64,000 nucleotides of DNA, from positions 349,705-413,704 of the forward strand of contig CANLUT010000003.1 in NCBI GenBank assembly GCA_947494335.1. The letters are read 5' to 3'. The position numbers and the translations under genes were made by a program. The notes beneath the pieces were generated by a model that was not told where the DNA came from, did no database searches, and saw only the letters and a program-made list of their open reading frames with translations. Source of the stretch: Oligoflexales bacterium. GTDB taxonomy: Bacteria > Bdellovibrionota_B > Oligoflexia > Oligoflexales > RGVZ01. Shown piece by piece: positions 8,638 to 18,265 of the stretch. The number at the start of each line of letters is the position of its first letter. The first letter of the stretch is position 1.

Positions 8638-9945
8638 TCATGCGACGCGTTTAGAACGGGAGTCGCGGCGCAGGTTTAGGGGTAGAATTTTTGCAGCTGC
8701 TTCAATAGATGGACGAACGGTCATAAGTGTTGCAATTCCTGACTTTACTCGTAGATCTTTGAACCGGAACAAATGATGACGGCGCAGATACCAAAGAAGG
8801 CCAAATCCTGTCAAAAGTCTAAGAACGCCCGAAAATGCGAATAGTGAATGATAGCTATCTGTCAGTCGGAGAATGTAACCCCCAACGACTCCTCCGGCAA
8901 CGCTTCCCAAACTGCTTAAAGCCAAATAAACGCCGAGCTTTTGTGTAATACTGCGGGGATACATATTCTGAACAAGCAAAATACTGATCAAATCAAAGCC
9001 CGCCCAACTGAGTCCTGAAAGAATCTGCAGAAAGCTCAACCAAGGTGTGCTCGCGTTTATAGCCCATAGAACCGGAACGGTACCGATGGCGAAGGTGGCG
9101 ATAGCGAGGCCTTCAAATTTTCGATTATCGTCCAAAAGGCGTGCCCAGTTAGTCAGACAGAGAGCCTTTGTAATCAACGGGAGAGCGGTCAAAAATGAGT
9201 AGATCGTAAATCCTAAATCGATCTCCCGTAACATATATGTGGAGTAAAAAGGTGACGAGAGGTTGACGGCGCATCGAAACAGCATCATGACTAGACTTAG
9301 TTTAATAATTGAAACAACCGCTTCATCGGGCGGCACAGGAGTGGAGTGACTTAGGGTTGAGTGTGTTTTCTCCGCGGTTAGATAAATGAGAGACATCGAG
9401 ATAAATCTTGTTCCAGCGGCAACAAGCAGGAACATGGCCATAACATTATTTGTTAGTCCTGTTTCCAAAATCCTCGCCGACGACAGATTACAAACGAGAG
9501 TTAAAATTGTCATAACCATGGCGCGGCGACTGAAGAATCGATTGTGAAGAGAGGCGTCAACGTTGTGGGCTAAAATTTCCTGAGTCGGGCTTGAAGAAGT
9601 CATCCCTCCAACCCAGTACATGCACTGACCGATGAACATCCAGGTACTATGACCGTCTCTGACTGCCAGAGAGTGGGCCATGATGACGAGTCCAGAAATT
9701 TGTACAGCCATTGCGCAAACGGCTAGCCGCTTTGCGTCGGAACAAAACTTTCTAACATTGGTGAGGGCTGCCTGTGACAAAGCTCCTAAAGCCGCTGGCA
9801 CCGTAATAAATACCGCCAAGGTGACGGGGTCCATATCTTGGCTGCCATAGTAGATCGCCAGCAGCACTTCGCTAAAGCCTATGGTCACGCCGAGGCATAG
9901 TGCTTCGATGTACCAAGCGGTGTTTTTTGAGCGTGCAGACTGCAT
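8638..9945 (-). CDS. Major facilitator superfamily transporter
   Basis: A 435-residue polytopic membrane protein with about 12 hydrophobic helices in two halves separated by a polar loop near residues 190-205 (EKTHSTLSHSTPVPPDE). The overall length and the Gly/Ala-rich helices fit MFS permeases; the substrate is not evident. The C-terminal tail is strongly basic (RRDSRSKRVA). An AGGGA site precedes the ATG. It lies beside the uridine kinase and the uracil-catabolism cluster, so a pyrimidine-related solute is conceivable, but nothing in the protein shows this. Confidence 0.7.
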   Translation of the reverse strand: MQSARSKNTAWYIEALCLGVTIGFSEVLLAIYYGSQDMDPVTLAVFITVPAALGALSQAALTNVRKFCSDAKRLAVCAMAVQISGLVIMAHSLAVRDGHSTWMFIGQCMYWVGGMTSSSPTQEILAHNVDASLHNRFFSRRAMVMTILTLVCNLSSARILETGLTNNVMAMFLLVAAGTRFISMSLIYLTAEKTHSTLSHSTPVPPDEAVVSIIKLSLVMMLFRCAVNLSSPFYSTYMLREIDLGFTIYSFLTALPLITKALCLTNWARLLDDNRKFEGLAIATFAIGTVPVLWAINASTPWLSFLQILSGLSWAGFDLISILLVQNMYPRSITQKLGVYLALSSLGSVAGGVVGGYILRLTDSYHSLFAFSGVLRLLTGFGLLWYLRRHHLFRFKDLRVKSGIATLMTVRPSIEAAAKILPLNLRRDSRSKRVA

Positions 9946-10029
9946 TCCCTAAGGATATCACGCCGGAGTCTTCGGTTGTGGACAACGTCGATGTAACACG
10001 CCGAAATTTTGAAGAAAATACGCCTAATT

Positions 10030-10653
10030 TTATGGTCGTCTAATCGATGATTTAATCATTTTTGCAAGCATATCGATTGTACGATCATTGAAGTGATCCC
10101 AATGTACGACTAGGTCAGCTTGATGCTTGGTTGGAGCGACGAATTGATCATGCATGGGTTTAACTGTTGAAAGATATTGTTTGATGACACCCTCATTGGT
10201 TCGACCACGCTCATCAACATCGCGACGAAGTCTGCGAATGAATCGAACGTCGTCACTCACATCAACAAAAATGGCGCAATTCAGGTGTTTTCTTATTTCG
10301 GGGGAGTAAAGGGCGAAAATCCCGTCAACTATGATCACATCAACAGGATCCAGTCGAGCGACTTTGGAGCTACGCGTGTGGCTGGCAAATTCGTAGGTTG
10401 GGCGATCAATCGCTTTACCCATCGCAAGCTGCTCAACGTGGGATGCTAAAAGCTCCATTTCAAGGGCATCGGGATGGTCAAAATTGACCTTCTCACGGGC
10501 GGCTGGCTCCAAATGGGCCAGGTCCCGGTAGTAATGGTCTAGCTGAAAAATTGTGATGGCAAGGTCGGTGCACCGCTCTTGGATTTTGCGGGCTATGGTG
10601 GTCTTTCCCGATCCTGATCCACCTGCAATGCCTATCATCAGTGGGGTTTGCAT
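10030..10653 (-). CDS. udk: Uridine kinase
   Basis: A 207-residue cytoplasmic P-loop kinase that phosphorylates uridine or cytidine to the monophosphate. Walker A GGSGSGKT is at residues 11-18. The segment FQLDHYYRDL carries the catalytic Asp, FDHPDALE follows, IIVDGIFALY is the Walker-B-like strand, and the lid has VRFIRRLRRDVDERGR. Length and motifs match Udk. A GGAGG site lies 9 nt before the ATG. It is divergent from the URC cluster with 127 nt between starts, and would feed UMP into that pathway from uridine. Confidence 0.9.
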   Translation of the reverse strand: MQTPLMIGIAGGSGSGKTTIARKIQERCTDLAITIFQLDHYYRDLAHLEPAAREKVNFDHPDALEMELLASHVEQLAMGKAIDRPTYEFASHTRSSKVARLDPVDVIIVDGIFALYSPEIRKHLNCAIFVDVSDDVRFIRRLRRDVDERGRTNEGVIKQYLSTVKPMHDQFVAPTKHQADLVVHWDHFNDRTIDMLAKMIKSSIRRP

Positions 10654-10706
10654 GTTCTTGGACCTCCAAACCGGGGTGGATAATGCGTTCTAAGCAAGCC
10701 GAATAA

Positions 10707-10737
10707 TTGACAAAGGAGCTTGCATTTTCGCTAAAAA
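10707..10737 (+). promoter_or_regulatory. Candidate promoter of the uracil-catabolism cluster
   Basis: A perfect TTGACA (10707-10712) in the divergent intergenic region is followed 18-19 bp later by CTAAAA/TAAAAA as a poor -10. The start codon of the dehydrogenase is at 10781. The -35 is convincing and the -10 weak, as might be expected of an activator-dependent promoter. The call is tentative. Confidence 0.3.
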
Positions 10738-10780
10738 ATCACCAAAATGTCAATAATTTCGATGTAAAAGGTGTGAAAAC

Positions 10781-12253
10781 ATGCTGGTAGAACGTCTTAA
10801 GACTGTTCGCGACTGCGACAATTTCGTTAATGGAGTCTTTGTAAAAGCAAAGCAGTATTCCGATGTTGTGTCTCCTTGGACCGGTGAGATCATCGGAAGG
10901 GTTGCCGTGTCGGGGCGTGAGGATGTCCAAGGAGCAGTAACAGCAGCCACCAAGGCCTTTCCAACCTGGCGTGCCACGCCAATTAAAGAGCGCACCACGA
11001 AGTTGTTTAAATTTCGCGAGCTTGTTTTGGAAAAATTAGATTTTCTGGCCAATGTTGCCGCATTAGAGGCGGGCAAGACTTTTGCTGAAGCCAAGGCAGG
11101 AATTTTGAAGGGGCTTGAGGTCTCCGAGTTTGCGCTGAGTTTGCAGAACATGGATTCCGGCGGAGCCATGGAAGTCAGTCGCGGTGTTACCTGTGAATAC
11201 AGGCGTGAGCCATTGGGCGTTGTAACGGGAATTGCGCCATTCAATTTTCCAGCGATGGTCCCAATGTGGATGTACCCAATCGCCGTGACCCTCGGAAACT
11301 GCTTTATTCTGAAGCCCTCCGAAAAAGTTCCGCTGACATCGCAGTGGATGGCTGAACTGATGCATGCCGCTGGATTTCCAGCTGGTGTCTTTCAACTGGT
11401 GAATGGTGGACGTGATGCTGTTGAGTGTCTCATCGATCATCCGGACGTGAAGGCCGTCGGCTTTGTAGGATCGACGCCGGTAGCGAAAGCTCTTTATGCT
11501 AGAGCGACATCTCATGGGAAGCGAGCCTTGTGCTTGGGTGGCGCTAAAAATCACCTTCTCGTCGTTCCAGATGCTGACGAAAAAATAACTGTTAGGGGAG
11601 TCGTGGACTCCTTCACTGGCTGTGCAGGACAGCGTTGTATGGCTGCCAGTCTAATGCTTGCCGTTGGATCCGTGGATCATATCATCAATAAGATTGCACA
11701 GACTGCTTCAAGTCTTGAGCTCGGGTCGCAAATGGGAGCCATCATTGATAATTCCGCGCTTGCGAGAATTCACACGGCTATTGCGGATGCTGAAAAGCAT
11801 GGAGCGAAAATTCTGGTCGATGGGCGCAAGGCCAACCCTCCGAAGGGCTTTGAAAAAGGATGCTGGATTGGTCCGACGATCATTGATCGTGCAACCCCAG
11901 ACATGCAATGCGCTCAGATGGAGATTTTTGGGCCCGTGATCACCATTGTTCGCGTAAATAACTTGAGTGAAGCCATGGCGCTTGAAGCCAAAAGCCCGTT
12001 TGGCAATGCTACAAGCGTGTTTACCACCAACGGTGCAGTGGCAAGATTTGTTGCAGACCACGCAACCAACGGCATGATTGGCGTCAATATTGGAGTTCCA
12101 GTTCCTCGAGAGCCATTCTCTTTCGGTGGTAGCAAAGAGAGCAAATTCGGAACCTGCGATATCACTGGCGAGAGTTCGCTGGAGTTTTGGTCCCAGAGGA
12201 AAAAAATAACCATGAAATGGGCTGAACAGTCCGATGCAACGTGGATGAGTTAA
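10781..12253 (+). CDS. mmsA: CoA-acylating (methyl)malonate-semialdehyde dehydrogenase, MmsA/IolA family
   Basis: A 490-residue cytoplasmic enzyme that oxidises malonate or methylmalonate semialdehyde to acetyl- or propionyl-CoA with NAD and CoA. Aldehyde-dehydrogenase landmarks are APFNFP (Asn155), FILKPSE (Lys178), GFVGSTP for the cofactor loop and the nucleophile Cys286 in CAGQRCMA. The general-base motif of ordinary ALDHs is replaced by LGGAKNH (252-258), diagnostic of the CoA-dependent MMSDH branch. It heads the URC cluster. The URC pathway yields 3-hydroxypropionate, so this enzyme could take the derived malonate semialdehyde to acetyl-CoA; that link is inference, and valine or inositol catabolism are the usual roles. 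Confidence 0.87.
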   Translation: MLVERLKTVRDCDNFVNGVFVKAKQYSDVVSPWTGEIIGRVAVSGREDVQGAVTAATKAFPTWRATPIKERTTKLFKFRELVLEKLDFLANVAALEAGKTFAEAKAGILKGLEVSEFALSLQNMDSGGAMEVSRGVTCEYRREPLGVVTGIAPFNFPAMVPMWMYPIAVTLGNCFILKPSEKVPLTSQWMAELMHAAGFPAGVFQLVNGGRDAVECLIDHPDVKAVGFVGSTPVAKALYARATSHGKRALCLGGAKNHLLVVPDADEKITVRGVVDSFTGCAGQRCMAASLMLAVGSVDHIINKIAQTASSLELGSQMGAIIDNSALARIHTAIADAEKHGAKILVDGRKANPPKGFEKGCWIGPTIIDRATPDMQCAQMEIFGPVITIVRVNNLSEAMALEAKSPFGNATSVFTTNGAVARFVADHATNGMIGVNIGVPVPREPFSFGGSKESKFGTCDITGESSLEFWSQRKKITMKWAEQSDATWMS

Positions 12254-12299
12254 CAGGGAAAAAAACCGAGTCGACGCATGCATGGTTCGGATGGAAATG

Positions 12300-12306
12300 A
12301 AGGAGG
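12300..12306 (+). promoter_or_regulatory. Shine-Dalgarno setting the URC1 start
   Basis: AAGGAGG followed by five bases and the ATG at 12312. It favours that start over the in-frame ATG at 12282. Confidence 0.7.
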
Positions 12307-12311
12307 CTGTC

Positions 12312-13571
12312 ATGCCGGATAAGAAAAAAGTTAAACACATAAAGTTAACTAGTCACCCAGGACTTCCTGGTGCCGAGGTTGCAAAACCGATTCGCTGGGG
12401 TGCAAAGACTCCAGGAGAGCGCGGTCCTGTGATCGCTTCGGTCACAAATCCTGCGCATCGCAATGTGATTGGAACCCACAGCGGAAGTTACACCGTTTAC
12501 AGAGCTTTGGCTGTTGCTGCTGGTGCGCTCAACGCCGAACATCGTCCGGATCTCACTAACACAACTCCAGCCGAATCATTGGGCCCGCACCCTCAGTGGC
12601 TGGATCCCGAAAAAATTGTATCGATTGATCCCTGGGGTGCAGATATTGCGACGGCATTCGCCGATGACTTGAAAAGTGGTTACGACATTCGTCCTACGAT
12701 CGCGGTTACAAAAGCGCACATCAATATGCCAGAGCTTCAAGCTGCGATTCAGGCAGGACGCTTGAAGGCTGACGGTAAAATCCTCAGCCCAAACGGCGAT
12801 TGTGTCGTCACCAAAGCTGCAATCGAGCCTGTGTGGTGGTTGCCTGGCATCGCAAAGCGATTTGGAATCGAAGAGCCAGAGCTGAGACGGATTCTCTTTG
12901 AACAAACTGGTGGAATGTATCCAGAGTTGGTCACAAGACCAGATCTAGAGGTCTTCCTTCCGCCGATTGGTAGCATGTCTGTGTACTTCTTCGGTGATAT
13001 TACCAAGATTGGCAAAGAAAACGTTGAACACGCATGTCGGGTGCACGACGAGTGTAATGGTTCAGATGTTTTCGGTAGTGACATTTGTACCTGTCGTCCC
13101 TATTTGGCGCACGGAATTGAAGTAGCAATCGAAACAGCACAACGCGGCGGCGTTGGCATTATCGTTTACTGCCGTAAAGAAGGACGCGCTTTGGGCGAAG
13201 TGACCAAGTTTCTTGTGTATAACGCCCGTAAGCGCCAAGAGGGTGGCGACACAGCTGAAAAATACTTTGAGCGAACCGAGTGCGTGGCTGGAGTCCAGGA
13301 CATGCGCTTTCAGCAATTGATGCCTGATGTTCTGCATTGGCTAGGGATTAAGAAGATCGATCATTTTGTTTCGATGTCGAATATGAAGTTTGATGCCCTA
13401 GCGACCAGCGGAATAAAAATTATCAATCGGGTACAGATTCCTGAAGAGCTAGTTCCGGCTGATGCAAAAGTGGAGATGGATGCCAAAAAGGCAGCTGGAT
13501 ACTTCACGGCAACTGGGGTCCCGACAAATGAGGAACTTAAAAAAGCCAAGGGTCGAGGCTTAACGGAGTGA
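12312..13571 (+). CDS. URC1: URC1-type GTP cyclohydrolase II homologue (uracil catabolism)
   Basis: A 419-residue protein with a C-terminal GTP cyclohydrolase II fold preceded by about 200 residues not found in ordinary RibA. The zinc site is clear around residues 240-262, in CRVHDECNGSDVFGSDICTC, and the active-site loop IVYCRKEGRALGE follows near 283. The long N-terminal extension and the next-door URC4 and upp genes mark it as the URC1 type, which in Lachancea acts on a uracil-derived nucleotide rather than GTP in riboflavin synthesis; no ribB/ribE/ribH neighbours are present. The start follows a strong AAGGAGG. Family confidence is high; the exact reaction is taken from fungal work. Confidence 0.85.
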   Translation: MPDKKKVKHIKLTSHPGLPGAEVAKPIRWGAKTPGERGPVIASVTNPAHRNVIGTHSGSYTVYRALAVAAGALNAEHRPDLTNTTPAESLGPHPQWLDPEKIVSIDPWGADIATAFADDLKSGYDIRPTIAVTKAHINMPELQAAIQAGRLKADGKILSPNGDCVVTKAAIEPVWWLPGIAKRFGIEEPELRRILFEQTGGMYPELVTRPDLEVFLPPIGSMSVYFFGDITKIGKENVEHACRVHDECNGSDVFGSDICTCRPYLAHGIEVAIETAQRGGVGIIVYCRKEGRALGEVTKFLVYNARKRQEGGDTAEKYFERTECVAGVQDMRFQQLMPDVLHWLGIKKIDHFVSMSNMKFDALATSGIKIINRVQIPEELVPADAKVEMDAKKAAGYFTATGVPTNEELKKAKGRGLTE

Positions 13572-13593
13572 AAGCTCTAGAAGGGGCGCTGTG

Positions 13594-14826
13594 ATGTCTG
13601 ACAATGCCGACATTTTGTTTATGCGCTCGCCGCGGACTATTCGCGAGCGAAGTCGACAGCTTTATGAAGTCGGACTTCAGGCCAAGTTGCCACACTTTCG
13701 CGTTCGCCCAGAAAAAATTGTAGACGTTGCAAAATTTGTTATCGATGTGACCAGGGAGAATTATCCGGACGGCAATATTCCGTACCATAGTCGTTGGAGT
13801 CACTTTCAGGTAGGTGGAATCGATCGCATTTCCTGGCTTCGAAAACATGCCCCGGAGGGGCGCCGCGATCAATTGTCCATGGCGCGGATGTTTTATGATT
13901 TAGTTGTACCGAGTATTCTGCTGGATGCGGGTGCTGGTATGAAATGGGCTTATAAGGACTCTTACGGCAAAGAATTTCGCAAAAGCGAGGGTTTGGCTGT
14001 CGCAAGTTTTGATATGTTTGCCCAAGGATTGTTTTCCAGTGATCCTCGGTGCGCTATGCAAAGTGACGCCACAGGGCTTGAGCGACTTCAGTCTGATGTT
14101 CTAGCCAATGGTATGCAAGTTTCGTCAGACAATCCCCTGGTTGGACTTGAAGGTCGTTTGCTGCTGCTTCGAAACCTCGGCAAAGCTTTGCGTAATCCTA
14201 AGTTCTTCTCTGGCAAAGCAGTGGGTACCATTGGTTCATTGGTGGACTATATCCTTAATCAATTTGGTGCTGAGACGGTTAGCGCAACTGATGTGCTCTC
14301 AACCGTGCTTGAAGCCTTTGGGCCAATTTGGCCAGGCAGAATTGAAATCGCAGGTGAAAACCTTGGAGACGTTTGGAAACACTCCCTGGCTGGTGGTGAT
14401 GGGGTCACGAAGAATTTAGTTCCATTCCATAAACTCAGCCAGTGGATGACTTACTCTCTGCTTGAGCCTTTGGAGTGGGCGGGTGTTCGCATCACCAAGG
14501 TTGAAGAAATGACGGGACTACCCGAGTACAGAAATGGTGGTCTATTTCTTGACTGCGGTGTTTTGGAAACAGTCCGTCCGGACGCTTTGTCGAGAGAATA
14601 TAGTCCCGGTGACGAATTTATTGTTGAATGGCGCGCCTTGACCGTGGCTCTCCTGGATGTGGTCGGAGCTGAGGTTCGTAAAGAACTTGGGAAAACACCA
14701 GCGGAACTTCCTCTTGCTAAAGTACTTCAAGGCGGCACTTGGGCTGCCGGTCGAAAGATTGCGGCGAAGTTGCGATCCGATGGCGGATCACCAATAAAAA
14801 TTAAAAGTGACGGAACGGTCTTTTAG
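13594..14826 (+). CDS. URC4: URC4-type protein, DUF1688 (uracil catabolism)
   Basis: About 410 residues, cytoplasmic, no signal peptide. The N-terminal part ([16 protein letters not shown]), the HSRWSHF segment, [10 protein letters not shown], and the C-terminal [24 protein letters not shown] are the kind of sequence seen in DUF1688/URC4 proteins, which are required with URC1 for uracil breakdown through UMP and ribosylurea intermediates. No standard catalytic motif can be recognised. The ATG at 13594 is preferred to the GTG one codon earlier; AAGGGGC lies upstream. It is 22 nt after URC1 and 26 nt before upp, fitting one operon. Assignment rests on remembered family features plus context. 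Confidence 0.82.
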   Translation: MSDNADILFMRSPRTIRERSRQLYEVGLQAKLPHFRVRPEKIVDVAKFVIDVTRENYPDGNIPYHSRWSHFQVGGIDRISWLRKHAPEGRRDQLSMARMFYDLVVPSILLDAGAGMKWAYKDSYGKEFRKSEGLAVASFDMFAQGLFSSDPRCAMQSDATGLERLQSDVLANGMQVSSDNPLVGLEGRLLLLRNLGKALRNPKFFSGKAVGTIGSLVDYILNQFGAETVSATDVLSTVLEAFGPIWPGRIEIAGENLGDVWKHSLAGGDGVTKNLVPFHKLSQWMTYSLLEPLEWAGVRITKVEEMTGLPEYRNGGLFLDCGVLETVRPDALSREYSPGDEFIVEWRALTVALLDVVGAEVRKELGKTPAELPLAKVLQGGTWAAGRKIAAKLRSDGGSPIKIKSDGTVF

Positions 14827-14852
14827 GACCTGAGTTTGAGAGGAACAAAAGT

Positions 14853-15488
14853 ATGACTACTAGGCAAATTCATGTGATCAATCATCCGATGGTACAACAT
14901 AAGCTGACCATTATGCGTGAGAAGGGTACAAAGACAGGCGAATTTAGGTCGCTCTTACGTGAAATCAGTATGCTTCTCGGTTATGAAGTCATGCGCGATG
15001 TTCCAATGACCACGCGTCGTATTGAAACACCAGTTGCACAAATGGATGCGCCTGTCATGGCTGGTAAAGACCTTGCGTTTATTTCGATCATGCGTGCAGG
15101 ACAGGGGATTTTAGACGGTATGCTTCGTCTCGTCCCCACAGCAACAGTAGGGCACATTGGATTGTACCGGGACCCAAAGACTCTTGTTGCTGTTGAGTAT
15201 TACTTTAAGGTTCCAAAAGATATTCAGGACCGAGATGCGATTGTTTTAGATCCAATGTTGGCGACAGGTCATTCTGCGGTGGCAGCTCTCGATCGTCTCA
15301 AGGAAGCGAAACCAAGAAGTATCAAATTTGTTTCGCTACTGTGTGCGCCTGAAGGCGTTGAGTATTTTCATGAGTATCATCCGGATGTTCCGATCTATAC
15401 GGCTTCGGTCGATCAAAAGCTGAATGAAAAGGGTTACATCATTCCTGGTCTCGGCGATGCTGGAGACCGTTTGTTTGGGACGGCATAA
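14853..15488 (+). CDS. upp: Uracil phosphoribosyltransferase
   Basis: A 211-residue cytoplasmic enzyme converting uracil and PRPP to UMP. The PRPP-binding loop is [12 protein letters not shown] (about 131-142) and the uracil-binding C-terminus is [16 protein letters not shown], both canonical; the N-terminal [12 protein letters not shown] is also typical. It is the last gene of the URC cluster; in the fungal URC pathway the same reaction (URC6) is the entry step for uracil. A GAGAGG ribosome site lies upstream. Confidence 0.95.
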   Translation: MTTRQIHVINHPMVQHKLTIMREKGTKTGEFRSLLREISMLLGYEVMRDVPMTTRRIETPVAQMDAPVMAGKDLAFISIMRAGQGILDGMLRLVPTATVGHIGLYRDPKTLVAVEYYFKVPKDIQDRDAIVLDPMLATGHSAVAALDRLKEAKPRSIKFVSLLCAPEGVEYFHEYHPDVPIYTASVDQKLNEKGYIIPGLGDAGDRLFGTA

Positions 15489-15726
15489 GCGCTAGCAAGT
15501 TTTATTGAAGCACCGCCTCAAATTATTTTGAGATGGATGTGATTTTATTGCTTCCGCAGCCCCAGTAACTACTGCATGGACTTGAAACGCTGATGGAGTA
15601 AATAGTATCTCGACTTGTGGGGCATGGCACAAACAGTTAGCGGCAAACAGGCAAATTTTATTCAGGTCTACGCAGTCTCGCGATACCGGGGGCTAAAGTC
15701 ATGAGCGACTAAAGCCGTATTAAATT

Positions 15727-16506
15727 TCAAGTTTCTGCGTGATGACGCACTTTGATCATTTTAAGTAGAAAATAACAACCAGCTGCAGCCAAAAGGTGTT
15801 TGAGTGCGTGACCACTTGTCATCTCACCAGTGGTTGTCCAAATCGCCTGGTCCATATCTTCGCTTATTTTAGCGAGCACATAGCATCCGATGGCAAACCC
15901 AACATACTTTGCGTGAGTAAATCGTGGTGGGCAGAGTCCAATAAGACAGGGGATGGCGATGATCGGATAGAACTGAATAAATGCATAGGGGCGGAGATCT
16001 CCTGCTCCAGCCTTCTCTGTCCAAATCCAATACACGACACTTAACAGACCGAGGATAACAAGTGGCCACAACAACAATTGGTATGCTCTTTGACTAACTC
16101 GTTCGCCAATGATGGATGCAAATAACCCAGAAAAACCCATTGTCATGGGTAATCGATCCCAAAACAGCCCCCAGTTATCAGGGTGCCAATGGTAGTAGCC
16201 AGAACCGAGTGCTGTTAGAAAAACTCCGGAAAAAAATATGATCCAACCTGTCTTTTGTTCCCCAACTGCATATGCTTGTGATTTGGAGCGAGCAATCGTC
16301 ATGAGCCCCAAAATGCCCACGACGGCAAATGGCAAATTTGAAAGTACGTTCTGCCAATTAGGAATTTGTAGGAGAGGTATTTCATCAGCAAAGCGGTGAT
16401 AGGATGGATCCTGTGCGATGCGACTCAACGAGCCAATGATACTCGCCACAACTAGGGCCGATATCGCCAGGAAGGTGAGCCTTTGACGCTCTGTTGTTAA
16501 CTTCAT
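15727..16506 (-). CDS. CREST/alkaline-ceramidase-like integral membrane hydrolase
   Basis: A 259-residue protein with about seven membrane helices. The motif SGYYHWHPDN-WDRLP (about residues 102-119) and the C-terminal SGHALKHLLAA (about 232-242) reproduce the Ser/His/Asp and paired-His signature of the CREST superfamily (alkaline ceramidases, PAQR, Per1), which are metal-dependent membrane amidases or hydrolases. The substrate is unknown; a lipid amide is the family's usual target. It is convergent with upp, separated by 238 nt, and has a GAGGGCGG ribosome site. No evident operon partner. Confidence 0.75.
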   Translation of the reverse strand: MKLTTERQRLTFLAISALVVASIIGSLSRIAQDPSYHRFADEIPLLQIPNWQNVLSNLPFAVVGILGLMTIARSKSQAYAVGEQKTGWIIFFSGVFLTALGSGYYHWHPDNWGLFWDRLPMTMGFSGLFASIIGERVSQRAYQLLLWPLVILGLLSVVYWIWTEKAGAGDLRPYAFIQFYPIIAIPCLIGLCPPRFTHAKYVGFAIGCYVLAKISEDMDQAIWTTTGEMTSGHALKHLLAAAGCYFLLKMIKVRHHAET

Positions 16507-16578
16507 GAAGCCGCCCTCAAAAATGAACAGAATCTTTAAGGTTATTAGAACCGTTACGCTTCTCTTAAACAGAGAAAA

Positions 16579-18120
16579 TTATTTTGTCGCAGTCCCTCTG
16601 ATTGCGATTAAATCATCGCGCAGTTCTCCGAGGCTGTCTCCCATAAGCATTCTAAAGTCGTCAACTGTCTCAGGGGTCGGCCAAAGGTAGTCGGTAATGA
16701 CGCGAAGGCCAATGTTCAAAAAGAAATTATCCTTGATCTCAGTCGAAGTGATAGTGCGAATGATTGTTGATTGATGAACCGTTGAATTAACTTCCATGGA
16801 TCCAAATGTTCCTCTGCCGCCATTTCCTTTAACCAGGCCAACCGTTAAGATCTTCGAGTACTCTCGAAGATTGCCGGGCATCATAACGTCCAGAAATCCA
16901 GGGGGCATTAGCCCAAAAAGAGCGCCGCTAAAGCTAGGAATTGGCATGCTAGTAAGTTTCCAGTCAAAGCGAGCCACCGTCCCATCGCGGTAAGACATAC
17001 TGAATTTTGTTTCCTTAGATTTCATTCTTAAACCCAGAACGGAAATATCTACGTTAGATATCAGCTCACCATCAAAGGATTTGAGTTCTGATGGAATCAA
17101 AGCTTTGCTAAAAACTGGTTCGCCGCTCTCGCCTTCAGGCAGGAAGGCGCCACCAGCGGTTAAAAAACTCATGCTGATTTCATGCGAAGCACTATTGTAG
17201 CCAAAATTTATAATTTTCAAGCCATCACTCGTGAGCAATTCAGTCGAAGATTTAACAACCACAAACCTCATGATGCGTTCTAGGTAGGCTCCTAAGTTTG
17301 CGTAGGATTCTTGTATGCGATCGATATTCAAGCTTGCCCGGATGGTGAACTTGAGCCACTGCTGTGATCCAGAAGACTTTGGCTCTGCTTTGACAGTGAC
17401 TTTAGATAGATCATTCATAAAAGCGGAAAATTTTGGTACGACACTGCCCATTTCGTTGAGGATAGTTCGTCCTAATCCTTCATTGTTTGTGAAGTAAGGT
17501 AATTGCTTGGGCGTAAGTTTTGCAAGATTGCTCGGATCAATGACTTTTAATTGGCGTGACGTGAGTGCCATTTGTGCTTTGTGGTTCAGCTCATCAGTTT
17601 GTAAAAAGCCCAGCCATGACATCCGGTATCCTGGACCGTATTTTTCCTTTTTGCCGTCATTGTACAAAATGCCAAATTGTAGGCCACCATCGAGAAATTT
17701 TTGTGGCGATAGGCCATTTGGAGGCGACTTTACATAGTCAACCACATAAGAGTCGCCTGCTGTTTTACCCGTGAAGGAGAAAAATCTTGTACCGTCGCTT
17801 TGCACGTGTGCAATGGGTGTTGACGTAAACAGTTGTAGCGAGAGACTTTGTAGCGCATCAGACGTAAACCGCAGTACATTTGACGCAGCGTGAGTAAGTT
17901 TGAGTGAATTGGCGATCTGCCATTGGGCTGAAATCCATTTCTCAAATGGTTGCAACTCTTGGCAGGCAGCCGTGTCACCGCATAACGCCTGGCGTGCCGT
18001 GTATGCAGGAGTGTCAGCGCCTTTGCTAACTTGTGCTTGATGAGCAATCAGCAATACTAGTGTTGCTTGCAGTAAATGGCTTAAATTTTTGCTAAATTTT
18101 GGGGTTATTTGTCTCACCAT
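16579..18120 (-). CDS. Exported protein of unknown function
   Basis: A 513-residue protein with an N-terminal signal sequence (hydrophobic core LLQATLVLLIAHQAQ, cleavage near SKGA). The mature part is rich in beta-type alternation with amphipathic segments and has only two Cys close together near the N-terminus (LCGDTAACQ), probably one disulfide. Hydrophobic Pro/Gly segments (LFGLMPPGFLDVMMPG) suggest a lipid-binding or LPS-transport-like surface, which is speculative. It is monocistronic as far as visible. I do not recognise the family. Confidence 0.6.
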   Translation of the reverse strand: MVRQITPKFSKNLSHLLQATLVLLIAHQAQVSKGADTPAYTARQALCGDTAACQELQPFEKWISAQWQIANSLKLTHAASNVLRFTSDALQSLSLQLFTSTPIAHVQSDGTRFFSFTGKTAGDSYVVDYVKSPPNGLSPQKFLDGGLQFGILYNDGKKEKYGPGYRMSWLGFLQTDELNHKAQMALTSRQLKVIDPSNLAKLTPKQLPYFTNNEGLGRTILNEMGSVVPKFSAFMNDLSKVTVKAEPKSSGSQQWLKFTIRASLNIDRIQESYANLGAYLERIMRFVVVKSSTELLTSDGLKIINFGYNSASHEISMSFLTAGGAFLPEGESGEPVFSKALIPSELKSFDGELISNVDISVLGLRMKSKETKFSMSYRDGTVARFDWKLTSMPIPSFSGALFGLMPPGFLDVMMPGNLREYSKILTVGLVKGNGGRGTFGSMEVNSTVHQSTIIRTITSTEIKDNFFLNIGLRVITDYLWPTPETVDDFRMLMGDSLGELRDDLIAIRGTATK

Positions 18121-18265
18121 CCTGCCTTCACAAGCTGAAATTTTTGAAGCGACAGATCATAGTTGAGGTTGTCATAATTAATTTTGTCGTTACGTTAATG
18201 ATAGCAGCTCTATGACCAAGCCGTAAAATTGCGCTCGAAGCGATTAGGGGTATCGGTTAAAAAAC

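Noticed and set aside
8638..9945. MFS transporter as the uracil importer of the URC cluster
   Set aside because: It is on the opposite strand from the cluster and has no sequence feature of known uracil permeases (UraA/NCS2 or NCS1).
15489..15726. Hairpin-forming sequence after upp as a terminator
   Set aside because: Short stems (GAAGCA/TGCTTC and CTCAAA/TTTGAG) are present, but no U-run follows, so the call is not supported.
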